Shown here in pieces: positions 12,499-23,335 of a stretch of DNA of 64,000 nt (its first letter is position 1; each line of letters opens with the position of its first letter). The translations under genes were made by a program, and so were the position numbers. A model generated the notes under the pieces. The model saw only the letters and a program-made list of their open reading frames with translations. It was not told the DNA's origin and made no database searches. The stretch is from Fasciolopsis buskii (lineage: Eukaryota > Platyhelminthes > Trematoda > Plagiorchiida > Fasciolidae), in the NCBI GenBank assembly GCA_008360955.1, contig LUCM01004817.1, forward strand, positions 463,399 through 527,398. The letters run 5' to 3'.

Positions 12499-12603
12499 GT
12501 TTTCATGAAATAATTCACCATGTGATATCATCACTCAACTATCCATGGTTTCTTTATAGTGAGTTGAGCGATGATATCACGTGGTGAATTGTTTCATGAA
12601 AAC
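12499..12603. repeat. 42-bp inverted repeat made of two SINE-1 3' ends
   Basis: Two 42-base arms (12499-12540 and 12562-12603) are complementary except for three positions, all of which would be G-U pairs in RNA on one strand. They enclose a 21-base loop. The right arm and loop, containing CCATGG and GATGATATCACGTGGTGAA, are the 3' end of SINE-1 on the plus strand; the left arm is the same end inverted. A head-to-head fold-back or nested insertion of SINE-1 is the simplest explanation. Confidence 0.85.
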
Positions 12604-12954
12604 TATTTTTATTGTGAACATGGAAACCACAAAACTTACCAAGCTGTATTGACTTCTTTTCTCGTATGCGAGCACGTCAGTTCCCAAGTGTTTTGAAACA
12701 ACCAATTTCAGCTGCGTGAAATTTTTGGTGAACCTTACGTTTGCAGGAGATGTTTCTTCTCAAAACTCAGTCACAAATCTCACGAAAACCCGTATGGTAA
12801 TCGAATAATAGATGGCGATTATGGGATCGGGCACAAATGGTAAAACTCCAGCTGTCATCTCTAAGCAACCCTGTAATCAGGGGCAGCTTTATTGGGAGAT
12901 ACATTTAAGTGGGTGAATAAATATTTGAAACAAATAAATTGGAAGGAAATTTAG

Positions 12955-13025
12955 TAAACACCAAGGAGTTCGAACCTGCAGGTCTATCCAGATTCGTGTT
13001 AGTCGATTCCACATTGAGCCGCCTT
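12955..13025 (-). repeat. tRNA-like SINE head, family not assigned
   Basis: On the minus strand an A-box-like GGCTCAATGTGGAATCG (about 13020-13004) and a B-box GGTTCGAACTCC (12975-12964) stand at tRNA-like spacing. The order resembles the minus-strand sequence at 26097-26171, which also has CTCAATGCGGAT before its B-box. The body is not identifiable. I treat it as a decayed SINE head and not as a tRNA gene, because no acceptor stem can be closed. Confidence 0.45.
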
Positions 13026-14727
13026 TTGTAAGCATTGTACCAGTGAAATCACTTTAATTTATATGGGTTGGAGTTGCTCGCCGACTCACCGACAGTACAT
13101 GGATAGGACAAACCGTGCAGAATCCGCAAAGACTGTGATTTTAGGAATGATTCCTTCATCTCAAAGTAACTCGAAACCCGGAGGTTTGATTTTGGCCTCT
13201 CCCGTTCGGCCTCCAAGTGAAACTGTACAGATCTACCCCTATTCCATACTAACTGTGTTTGCTTACAACGTTATGTCGAACGTTGATAAGGCCTTTTGAT
13301 TATTTATTAACTTTGGTTTAAGTTTAGTAGATAGAAAAACTTACACAGGGTCCTGATGACTGGTTTTGATGTTTAACTCAAGAACTCATTATCACCAATG
13401 CTGGTGACATTGGTGGTAAGTAGGGAAGTTATCTGTAGAATGTTTGTCCTTAGATCTGACGATAATGATTTGTGTACCGTTCAACCGGTCGTCAAGTCCA
13501 GTAACTTAACCTTCGACTTTGAGAATTTGATTTGTTAAGCTCACTGTCGATGCTTCCGTTCGATTCCACAGATGCTTGATGATTTAATTCCTAGGGAGTA
13601 TCCATATTGGAAGTGGAACCCATAAATGCGAGTTGGCACAACATTTTATCCACTGGTCTAATTTCGGATCCCTTGGATAGATGAATCACTAACGTGTTAT
13701 CAGCTGCTCACGAGATGAAATTCAGCATGTCTACTAATCTGACTATTTGAATCGAGTCAGGTTTTGAAATGGACATAGAGTTGTTGAGTTTGGAAACAAA
13801 CTCCCCCCACGTCAAAATTTAACAGTCAGCCCAAACAGCTTAATCAAATGAATACCCAATACGAGGTGCCTTCATCAGGATGAAATTTGTGAATGTTGCT
13901 AGACGTTGGATTTTTATTTACTTGGTTCCAAATCATGCCTGCATCATTCCCTTTTACATATTACACTTCAGAACGTTTACAACCCATTGCGTAGAGGTGC
14001 CGGCTTGTGTATACTAGAATCAAACCTGATACCAAGCGATCCGTAGGCGAATGATAATTTTAGGGAAGTGTAATTTACCTTATTACATTATTCCCGAAGC
14101 TCTGTTCGTGCAACAAAATCCTTTGTGGATTTTGTCGTTTAAACATACACAATCAATGGACACTTTAGACCACAAACACAAAAACTGTTCAGTCAGTAAA
14201 CTGTTTCTCTCCTCTCTGGGTCTTTTAGTCTGATTTGTAATTTTGTTGTGTTGTCTTGGCGATGTAATTTCACTGTGCAATATTGTTTTAGAATTTTCTG
14301 TTTCGACGAGTAGAATTCAACATTCCGCACTCCAAATCACCCACTCAGCGACAGAGAAAAGTTTCCCCCCAATGAATAACATTTCGATTTTTCCTCAAGT
14401 AGTTGGTGTACCAGTAATATCTTCGGTTTTCCCGATTTCGCGTTGATGACGTCACCTCGAATGACGATCACAAATTCTTAATCCAGCTGCCAAACTCAGA
14501 TCCTATGAAAACCATCAAACGGAACTACGGAAGACATCAGTTTTCAAATCCATTCAAAACGGTTCACACAAGACAAACCTCAAGATACCTGACGGATGGT
14601 AAACAATACCTCCCTGTAAATTTATGACAAGTCCGTTTGTTGCAAATCACACGGGAAATCGGTATTTAGTTGGAAAACAATCGATCGTCACATTTCCGAA
14701 TAACATCCAAGTGTACCCTAGGAGAAT
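13026..14727. other. No recognisable gene
   Basis: Frames of up to 78 codons (13063-13299) without recognisable domains. I see nothing to name apart from AT-rich sequence. Confidence 0.5.
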
Positions 14728-14848
14728 TGTCAGCAGTATGTTTCACATGCAGAAGAATGAACCGAATTCCCCCGGAAGCACACGACCGGTTTCGCGGTTA
14801 TTGCCAAACTTCAGGTATGCATACCCAGTATTCTTCTGTCCAACCATC
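14728..14848 (-). repeat. HH-like repeat family, copy B
   Basis: On the minus strand the copy contains CTGAAGTTTGGCAATAACCG, then CGAAACCGGTCGTGTGCTTC, then CGGGGG and a GGTTCATTCTTC segment; it starts at TGGTTGGACAGAAG. In this copy the first core reads CTGAAGT (one base off CTGANGA) and GAAAC is intact (core at 14789-14814). The short frames over it (14624-14947 and 14670-14903) are by-products; their minus-strand counterpart in copy A looks similar only because the DNA is repeated. Confidence 0.85.
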
Positions 14849-14949
14849 CCTTTCTCAGTTTCTCCTTCCCCTTCGAGAGGTTTTTCACTCTACTGTCCTT
14901 TAGACCAAGTGAAATTTTCCGTGGAACATCTTTCGTGGCTTAGCTAAAA

Positions 14950-16080
14950 AGCAATGGACATAAACCGCAGCCTTACCGTACTTTACCGGAGACAACGAAG
15001 AATGATGACAGCTAACCATGAGTCCTAAGCCTACATTAGCTTGACGGCACAACTCTTCGGGGATTGACAAATGCTTCTCAGTCAATCCATTTCTCTAAAA
15101 AGCAGTGGCGTAGGGTTGCGTTAATGTCTAAAACCAAAGCATTCATTGGCATTTGGAAAGCAAAAGCGTTTTCTAGTAGTTGGTCTAGATTGAAGATCTG
15201 ATCGACGTGTCCATAATCTGCCCGAAATCCCGGGTGCTTCTCATGAGTTCGTTGTTCATACGCGTTGTACGGCGTATGAGCGTGACAAATGCGAGCACTT
15301 CTGACACCACAGGGTTTATGTTTATGTTCCTGTGCTTAGAGAAGACATTTCGCGAACACTGCTTAAAAATGGAATCAACTCCTGAGGAGTAAGGGACCTG
15401 CTCAGAGTACCAGACGCTGGAGAACAGAATTGTATTTCCCTAACGGGCTCAGTTTTGCCATCTTTAAAGGGGACCGGGTAAAAATCGCAGAAATCCGGTA
15501 TTTACGTTTTCTTGCGGATCCCCTGTTCGGAAGATGGGCCCGCCAAAACAGCTCATGGGATGTGCATTGAAACACCTATGAAAGGCTGACGATGGAGGTC
15601 AGGCGAGTTAAGCTTTGAATTGATCCGGCTAGCCTACGAGTCACCATTGTTCATGAGCAGATTGTTTCGCTCAAACCTAGTATCTTGTTGCCGGAGACTC
15701 GGATGAGTTGAAACATTTTGCAAGAATTTCCCATTGTGATAGCATATTCTTTCCTCTGATGTTTCTTGAGACCACCAGATCTCGCGACCTCTACTTGTTC
15801 GTATCCCGTAACAAGCAGCATCTCATTAGGCTGGGCGCCGAGCGGAATAGATTGGCATGCTTCAAGAAATTTCAGATTCAATAAAAATCCAAGATGTTAA
15901 ACGCCAAAGAAACAGACCACAACCGTTTTAGTCACTCCTAATAAGTGACTGATGCCGGCTGATGTTAATACGTGAGAGTCTTTCTTGCCTTTCGGCTACT
16001 GCGCTTTCAAAAATGGATTGGCAGTCAGACCAGATGATTTTTGCGGATTCCAATGGCCACTGTGCAGTGCGTTTCGAATG
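14950..16080 (-). mobile_element. RTE-clade non-LTR retrotransposon remnant
   Basis: Read on the minus strand in shifting frames, this gives consecutive pieces of an RTE-type polyprotein. The linker before the reverse transcriptase reads LKFLEACQSIPLGAQPNE, then ITMGNSCKMFQLIRVSGN and SETIC (15880-15655). Fingers-domain pieces follow as NPVVSEVLAFVTLIRRTTR (about 15330-15270). The RT entry HPGFRADYGHVDQIFNLDQL and a motif A-like LVLDINATL follow (15235-15120). The matching linker of the element at 50100-52620 reads LRRDREIW and KMGNSHNLFHLI, confirming the family. No YADD-containing end was found, so the palm is incomplete. Frameshifts and stops make it inactive. Confidence 0.75.
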
Positions 16081-18324
16081 CACAACGAATAACATAGTTT
16101 AATGCAAATTAACGCGTAATCAGTGTCCGGGGGATTGCTGCAATAAGGCAAATAGTTTTGAAAACAGCTTTACCAATGATAGGTGAAGACAAATTGATCG
16201 ATCCGGGCTGATTACTTATTCGAGAGAGTTAAACACCAAGTGCACATCGCGACCGGAACTTCTGAGGATCAGGCGCTGGCCAAAGCACAGGATTAGACTT
16301 TTTCCCTGTTTTGTGAATGTCAAAAACCGAAACCGGAAGAGTCTCCTGGATGCATCTCGTTCGAGGACAACCTACCTACTCTAGCATTCACATTTAGCTG
16401 CAAAATCACTGCCCCCGGAAAACGATGTACAGTCTTGGTAGAATGTGTTTTTGATTTCATTTAAGCTGTGATCTGCAAATGAGCACGCCAGAACAACAGA
16501 CAAATTGTCTCTCTTACCGACTTTTTATTTTGCATCATCCCCTCATTCTCCCTGCACACAATGGCTACAATTTTTCCACCTTTGTTTTACCTCGTGGTCC
16601 AAATCAAGCAAATCTACTTTCGTCATCAGCTTAAGTTAGATCACCGTGAGTCACATGACCATTCCATCCCAAGCCTGTGCCATACTGGCGATGATCGAAC
16701 CAGATCAAAAAGACCAACTTGCTCTTGGATCGATGAAAACGCTTAGTTGCTCATAACATCTAATATACGATACAGATGGGAAAAGACAACTAATTGAGTG
16801 ACCTTGTAATCTGATATTGTTTAGAGTTTAATTAGTTCTAGTTCAGTACCATAAAATTATGCAGATGTGGAATCGTATCTCGGTAAAAAAGAGCGAACAC
16901 TTCGCTGTCATAATACCAAACTGAATATCAAGAAAATAGTACCTAACTTATGAGCATTTTACAAACCCAAATAGATGGTGGCTGTTCAATCTAACTTATT
17001 CGCCTCGCGTGATTTTAGCACACCTGTGATATTGTTGAACTTCAAGTTAGTCTCCTTTTGTAGGCCTGATTTACCAAAGTCAGACTGTCAAATTAGGTCT
17101 GCAAGAACAATTTCGTCCTCGTATGTAGATAATGCTTCATGGTTTTCGTCTTTACTACTCGATGAAGGAAAACGGACCGAAAATGACCGTTTTTTGGAAT
17201 TGTTACGCATGTTGTTGCACACTTTTGTTTGCGTATTCACACGATGGGCAAAAAATACAACTGTTGCATTGGACTACTATCTGGAATGGGTACAGCCTGA
17301 CGTGAATACGTACAATTTTAGCACCAGTATTTTTAGCAGATTGTGTAGTTACGGTAGTGATCGATGCTTGTGGCGTGTGATGAGCACGGTATGAACTGAA
17401 ACTGATGACCTCAATGCCCAGGAACCGGTTCATGGACAATGCCAATGGAACGAGGGCTCGGTTGTCATAGTGGAACACAAACAAGCACACTCTGTAGAAC
17501 GAGGTCTTCCAGTTGTTGTTTACTTTGTTCTCGCTTATGCTTGCCTGCATGTGCATGTGAATGGGCACATACTCGCCTGAGCTTGCTCGTATTTTCCATA
17601 TTCAATCGGTGCCTAAACTACTGGACTGGAATTCGGACATGTGCTTCGGACTGAATGGTTCCATAATCGTCGTTGGGCTTCAGCGGGCGTGCAAATATCG
17701 AAGAGAAAAAGTCGGTTCTAGATTTGGACAAACCCCGTGATACGAAACGCCAAGGGAGAAGGCGATGCTGACTCCGGAACGCACAACTAAACATTCACGT
17801 GACGTAATGTGATAACGTGATAACATCATCATTCGCCCTCCCGATACGCTCACGTGAAAACGCCCTCGGTGAAGTACGTGCATGCATGCATCTGTGTGAA
17901 TATTGGTTAAAGGCGAATCAACGAGATAATCTACGGTCTGACGGAAAATTTCGATTCCCTGTCGCTTTCGACGATCGTATACATTTTCACATGGATACTT
18001 TTTTCGTTAAAAATAGCACAATGTTTCTAATGTGCAATTGTTTTGCAATCGTTCTGACAAAGGGTGCAAAATTTAGCGTCGGTCATTACGCTACTTAATT
18101 GGACAACTACACAGCAGAACTTTGAAATCCTGAATATTAGATGCACAACTTCCTTAACACATTACAAAAGTAGGATCATCAGCTGCGGTTTAAAGAAATT
18201 ATTTTAGCTGTATCGTTTTACACTGTCATCATTCTCATAAAAAGTACTTTTAATCACAACCCCAGTAGAGTTGTAGAAAATATTGGTTGATTGGTCTACT
18301 CACAAACGAGGGTCAGAAGGCACA
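16081..18324. other. No recognisable gene; longest frame 139 codons
   Basis: A plus-strand frame at 16975-17394 (139 codons) overlaps a 121-codon minus-strand frame at 17203-17568. Neither has a recognisable domain or a partner elsewhere in the window. The far left edge may hold decayed endonuclease sequence of the adjacent RTE remnant. Nothing else can be named. Confidence 0.45.
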
Positions 18325-18369
18325 GTGTGTATGTGCATGTGTATATGTGTGTGTGTGTGTGTGTGTGCG
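18325..18369. repeat. (GT)n microsatellite
   Basis: Interrupted then pure GT dinucleotide run, pure from about 18347 to 18367. No associated gene is visible. Confidence 0.9.
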
Positions 18370-19084
18370 TCACCTGTACACTATTTCGGAACCTTTATCA
18401 CTTTATTTGGAATTTCGTACTCATGAACTGATTGCAAGATCAAAGTGATCAGTTCGCCAGCTTCGAATAGAGTTTTGTATCCACCAATCCAAGAATGAAG
18501 TAAAGAGCTCATTGGTCTGGGCAGAAGTTGATGCAGGCAAATCATATCAAACTTCCGACCAAAATTTGGTAACGACTAGTTTTGTAAAAAATTCGGAAGT
18601 AGTGAAACTAGGGTGTTCACTAATGGTGGTCTCCTTGAATTTATGCAATCGCTGATTTGCGAGCACCTAATGAATTATGGTTTGAGTCCAGTCTCCACAT
18701 ATGGATTGCTTTAGGTTGTGGACTCGTGCATTGGTCAGTTCGTTCATCATTTTCAAGCAGGTCGCTGGATGCGCTAAACCAGTGAATGCTCCGATCAGTT
18801 TAGCGATTAACAGATATATCTGGACGACTTTATCTTTTTCATTTTCCAGGGATCCGTTCCAGGTTAGAGTTAACATTAATCTGGACGTACCACTTTACTT
18901 TCAGATACTTAGTTTGCCTACACACACTTTCTCACACACTTACCATACATGTTTCAATTTTTACAACAATCTAGTTGCTCTTGAATAGGAAAATGGCCTT
19001 CTAGTTTTCTTTTTATCCGTCTCCACATCATTGGCTATTCATCAGGATCCAGGAGTCCTCTGCTGACCGCATACCAATGGATTG
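18370..19084. other. No recognisable gene
   Basis: Two opposed short frames (18667-18876 minus, 18701-18988 plus) share the same DNA and show no domain. I see nothing to name. Confidence 0.5.
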
Positions 19085-19560
19085 CCTAGACCGAAGTATG
19101 GGGTTGACTTAGGGGACCCTTACCCAAGCATTTGACCAATGGTCTGGTCTACAAGGCAGCAAGACGATGTAAGGCTCACATAACCCACCGGGGACAGGTG
19201 AATGACTGTTCAGTTCATGCTTCCTTCGGATGGGGCTAGACATCCTGGGCATCCAGTACACTCCTTCACCACGGACGCCGGTGAGCATACAGCCATATGC
19301 TTTGCACGCCGCCTGTAGTCGGTTTGAAATCAGGTTTAAGGTACTTTCATTAAACTGATTACCGAAGATCAGACAACCCGGTAAAAAGTGCCGGACATTC
19401 GTCTTCGGCCTAGGGCTTTTGTGGGTACACCTTCCCCATGAGAAGGCAATGCATAGGATATCCTCAGCGGAAACTATCTGAGCTGCAAACCATTTGGGAG
19501 CATTTCGAGAAGCGTTCCTGGAGGGTAAACACCCAAATCTTGAGACACCCATCCCCGACC
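19085..19560 (-). repeat. Family X repeat, copy 1, with a 147-codon open frame
   Basis: This segment aligns over several hundred bases with 24655-25035 on the opposite strand. A minus-strand frame from ATG at 19552 to 19109 stays open for 147 codons (starting MGVSRFGCLPSRNASRN). Several blocks keep the same frame in both copies: SAEDILCIAFSWGRC here against SAEKFLRIAFWWW there, NVRH against NVRR, and RMSSPIRRKHELN against RMSSPIRKAHELN, followed by PVPGGL against PVPNGL. That pattern suggests the founder encoded a protein. I recognise no known domain, so no function is given. Copy 2 has in-frame stops. A non-coding repeat whose open frame survives by chance remains possible. Confidence 0.7.
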
Positions 19561-19681
19561 ATTGTGAGACACTTGCAGGAAAAGGATTTCACCCTCAAAT
19601 AAAATGAGAAAATCAGTCATCGTTTTGTCCGCGCAACATCAGAGTTGGGGTGGCAAATCCTTGCTTTTTCTTTCTCGTTTA

Positions 19682-19849
19682 CTTCTTTTCTTTAATTAAT
19701 GAAACAACAATGTAAACCATTCTTCAAGAAAGGGTCAGTAGCAATCGGAGGACTGCAAGGTAAGGAAGTTGATCGGCGGTAGAACAATTCGAACCTACGA
19801 TCTTCATGTTCGAATGCCATGACCTTATCCGCTTGACCACTGCCAGTAG
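19682..19849 (-). repeat. SINE-2 copy, minus strand
   Basis: On the minus strand the copy has an A-box-like TGGTCAAGCGGATAAGG, then ACATGAAGATCGTAGGTTCG with the B-box, then the CCGCCGATCAACTTCCTTACC-type body and a tail ending in TTAATTAAAGAAAAGAAG. A second SINE-2 copy in the opposite orientation starts 157 bases to the right. The 136-codon minus-strand frame 19724-20134 spans both copies and is not a gene. Confidence 0.85.
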
Positions 19850-20005
19850 AAGAAGGTAAACGTCATGCGCCTCCTTTTCTTCCACTATTTTAGTGCTTAT
19901 ATTTGATGACGAAGAGACGGTTAGAAAAATATTATCATCTTCCCTTTTGCATGGAACATCCCATCTGGCACCAAAAACGCTTTGGTGCTTTACATGTCTC
20001 CGATT

Positions 20006-20168
20006 GAGGGGCGATAGCCGAACGATAAACATTGAGGTGTCTAAATTTAGAGGTTGCAGGCTTGACTCTACTGACTGTCGGTTAATTTTCCTATCGGGGG
20101 CCTTCCAGTCGCCGCCAGCTCTTTCCTGAAACATTGTTCATTTGTTTTTTAATAAATGGAATAACAAG
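20006..20168 (+). repeat. SINE-2 copy, plus strand, diverged
   Basis: GGGGCGATAGCCGAACGATA at the A-box position, GAGGTTGCAGGCTTGACTC at the B-box position, then a body with GCCTTCCAGTCGCCGCC, CTTTCCTGAAACATTG and a tail AATAAATGGAATAACAAGTAAG. It forms an inverted pair with the copy at 19682-19849. Confidence 0.7.
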
Positions 20169-20182
20169 TAAGGACACGGCTG

Positions 20183-20454
20183 CGCGCTAGCGGCCCATAG
20201 TTGTGCAAATCAGTGACGGATAGGTGCAACATCATCATGTGGTGAAGTTCAACAAACCGTACACAGCCTGCCCGGTAGCTTAATGACTAAGGCGTTCGAC
20301 TCAAAATCGTTCGTCCCGGATGCGCGTCCCAGTTCGGGCGTGGGGGATATGCACTGCTGATGATTCCTGACAAGGATGGAACAGCTGTACAGTGCTTCCA
20401 TGGTTTTTTAATGGTCAGCTGGTCGATGATATCACATGGTGAAGTATTTCATGA
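20183..20454 (+). repeat. SINE-1, full-length copy with upstream unit A
   Basis: Unit A (20183-20260) contains GTGCAAATCAGTGACGGATA, as at 11668. The tRNA-like head (20270-20339) opens with GCCCGG and closes with CGGGC. It has an A-box-like TAGCTTAATGACTAAGG and an anticodon-loop-like CTCAAAA. The body includes GATATGCACTGCTGATGATT, CCTGACAAGGATGGAACAG and CCATGG, and ends GATGATATCACATGGTGAAG...TTTCATGA. Positions 20306-20387 are identical to 26315-26396. Founder transcription by Pol III and mobilisation by a partner LINE are inferred. Confidence 0.9.
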
Positions 20455-22534
20455 AGGACATTATTATTGAATATCTTATAACGGTCTGACGCTTCTTCAA
20501 GTTCTAGAAGTCGGGACCGTTGTTAACATCTTCAACAAAGCTCAGAAAAGCCTCACCAGTGAAACATGTTTCCAAACGAATCTTGAGTGAGATCATTTCT
20601 AGTCAAAAGTAGATATGAATTATCATGATAAAATTTGAGTAACTATCAGACACAAGATACGGAAGTGCTGGAAATTAGAAAATACCGGTGAGTTTAGTTT
20701 ACGAGTGTCTCGGATCCAACTCATGTCACTACTGATCACCTCCCAACTTAGGGATCTACGGTTTAAGGAAACCGTCTTGGATTTCATGCCGCATCGATTC
20801 TGATCAAAATATCCCCTTGAGAAAGGTTACTGAGTTTCGACCTGAGGTTCGCGTGTTCTAGTCCTCTCACTCGCGCATAACTTCTCCACTTGGCATGCGT
20901 CTCGTGGCCGCCGCCCCCTTGCTGCAGAAAATCCCGTTGTTGTTTCATTGTTAAATGAATTAAAAAAGAAAAGAAGACGGTCAAAACGTGGAAGTATTTA
21001 TTCCAAATACATCCCACTTTTGAAAGATTCGTTTTGTTTCACTCCACATCGCCACGCCGCATCGTTTTCCCCCGATTCACTGCATGAAAGGATAGGAATA
21101 AAGGAAATTTAGAATCAGGATGTTCGAGCTTAGTATATCTTTCAAAATCATAAAGTGCCTGAAACTACTTGAATACGGTGCTGATTACTAGCCACTCATC
21201 AATATGAATAGCCAACGACAAAAAGGCCTTTTGAGTAAACCTTTTTGGAGTTCAAATGAGTTGCAATTGTGCTGGGAAAATAGTTTCATCAAACGGTAAA
21301 ATAACAGGGGAAATCAACCACATGCAAGAGCTACATTCAGTGTCCGTGGCACAGGTACTACTCGCTAAATCATAGTTAATCATTATCTCCTGATCCGATA
21401 TCCGAAGGGTTTTTCAGTCGCCTAGCTACTGCCTAGTAGCCTATCTAATTTGAGTCAGCTGCCCGGTTGGGAACTGCAAGCTGTTCCCGTTCACCAACGA
21501 GGTTCGGTTCTTCCTTGTGTGGTTGATTTTCGCCCTTTACTCAACCCCCGCTGTTTCTTTCTTTCTCTCTCTCTGTCGATTAATTAGCAAGATTGTCTTA
21601 TGAGCACTAAGCAGCGCGGACATATCGTATGTGACCGCATACTTAGAATGAGTAACTTCGACCTATAAAATGCTCCAACCTCCAGGATTAAAAAGCTGTA
21701 CGTGGACAAACTAAATGACCACATAACAAGAATACAAGGACTGATGAAATCCCATATTATCGTTACTTCTGCGTATGTATTCAACATACTTAAAGATGAC
21801 GAAATGCAGGTTACAACTGTGACCTTCAGATCGATGGTGATAGCAATTTTAATTCATAGTGTTTGGAGAAAATCTGGGGGTGAATTCTTACTGTTGCCTG
21901 GTTCGTCTGTTGGAAGTATATTACTTTACATAATCTATTGCGAATTTCATCATTCTAGTTGTTATGGTTTATGATGAATCTTTAAATAGCAGGGTTGGAT
22001 CAAGATCACGTTGTGAAGTTTATGCTAAAAAAGAATCTTTGTATCTAACGCCCTGGCAGTGGACACAAGAGACTGAGAACCAACCGCGCTGAGAATGCGT
22101 CATATTCTTCCTCTAGTCGTATTGTCATATAAATATGACTATTAGTAGTATGCTCTGTTCTATCAGGCTTTGAAAACGATCTCCAAACACAGCCGCAGTC
22201 CACATTCCCTTAAAAGCAACCCATGACCCTTCAGCCATGATCTCTAACCTTTTAGCATTTACACAGAAACTTCAGCCGCGACACTGTATGTGAGTCGAAC
22301 CAATAATTATTCTGAAGTCAACGAATATGGAAAAGGTCTACTTATATATATATATATGGTACGATATATTATATATGTATAGATGTACTTATATAGTTAT
22401 ATTTATAATGTATAATATAACTTAGTATGATGGTAATGCGATCCACTCCTGTTGCCTACAAAGATATCGATTCATGGTGTAGAAAATATCAATCTAATTT
22501 TCGGAGTGTACCAGTATGTGGATGTGTTTTGGAC
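20455..22534. other. No recognisable gene; TA-rich patch
   Basis: Frames of up to 90 codons (21702-21974) without domains. A TA-rich patch lies at about 22343-22420. No second copy of any part was found in the window. Confidence 0.5.
22343..22420. repeat. TA-rich low-complexity sequence
   Basis: Alternating TATATA and TATAATGTATA stretches, interrupted. No element boundary can be drawn from it. Confidence 0.7.
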
Positions 22535-22660
22535 CAGTAGAAGGCCATCCGGCGCATACGCATACTGTGACGAGCGGAGGCAATAAGCGCCGCGAAACCG
22601 TCGTGTGCTCCCGGGCTATTTTGTTTACGCATTACCAGATACTCACTTCCTACTATTAAG
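22535..22660 (+). repeat. HH-like repeat family, copy C
   Basis: The core reads CTGTGACGAG, then CGGAGGCAATAAGCGCCGCG, then AAACCGTCGTGTGCTCCCGG. Compared with the family consensus CTGACGAG it carries an extra TG. The GCGG (22574-22577) and CCGC (22590-22593) segments are perfectly complementary, and GAAAC follows at once (22594-22598). The 3' part CCAGATACTC...CCTACTATTA matches copy E. An AT-rich tract begins shortly after, as in copy E. Confidence 0.85.
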
Positions 22661-22669
22661 ATAGTTAGT

Positions 22670-22765
22670 ATATAAATATGATAATAGGTAATAAATATTA
22701 TATTTATATAATATATATATATTATATATATATATTATATATAACTATAATATATTTTATATGCT
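22670..22765. repeat. AT/TA low-complexity tract behind HH-like copy C
   Basis: TAATAAATATTATATTTATATAATATATATATATTATATA-type sequence directly downstream of copy C. Copy E has a TA tract at the same place, so this may be the 3' tail of the element and not an unrelated microsatellite. Confidence 0.7.
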
Positions 22766-23092
22766 ACAGCATTTGCTCGTGTCGCAACAGATTTCACCTC
22801 TTGGGGCTGTACTTGTGTCAGGTTCACGTGTTCTCCTTGAACTTTCTGCCTGTCAGCTTCCTAAATCGAAGCTCATTTTAAATCGATTCAGAACATGCCG
22901 GCTAGCTGCAATGGACCATTGATGCTACATTGGTCTATTGGTGAAAACAAACACAATTTCTGATGTTACCGTAGTCAGAATCGGATTAACTATGTCCCTA
23001 ATTGATTCATAGCCTTCCATCTAGCAAAGTTCATAAATTAATCACCGCTGAAGACACATGAGAATTTTTGATATTTACATGACCGGCAATGC

Positions 23093-23335
23093 TGAAGTGG
23101 ACTGACCGTCTGTCACCCAAAATGGTCGGAGATTCGAATCCCAGATCTACTGGTCACTTCGGTGGTAGAAGTAACCCTCTGTCGTCCGACTCACTACAAT
23201 ATTGTGTGGCTCTGTGCCACTCCACATTTCAGGGGCACGGTTGCCCGCTGCCCCCGGCCCTGGCGGCAGTGGGCTCTGGTGCCTATGGTGCATGCCCCTT
23301 CCACTATACTAATGTTTGCAGTGTTATGAAAATCT
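23093..23335 (+). repeat. SINE-3 copy, tRNA-derived
   Basis: Head GTGGACTGACCGTCTGTCAC with the B-box GATTCGAATCCCAGATC, then a body with TCACTTCGGTGGTAGAAGTA, GTGTGGCTCTGTGCCACTCC and a GGGGCACGG segment. It aligns with 45606-45855 and 47172-47350 (opposite strand). The 125-codon frame 23089-23466 is opened by the repeat and is not supported as a gene. Confidence 0.8.

Noticed and set aside
19724..20134. 136-codon minus-strand frame
   Set aside because: It spans two opposed SINE-2 copies; it is a by-product of the repeats.
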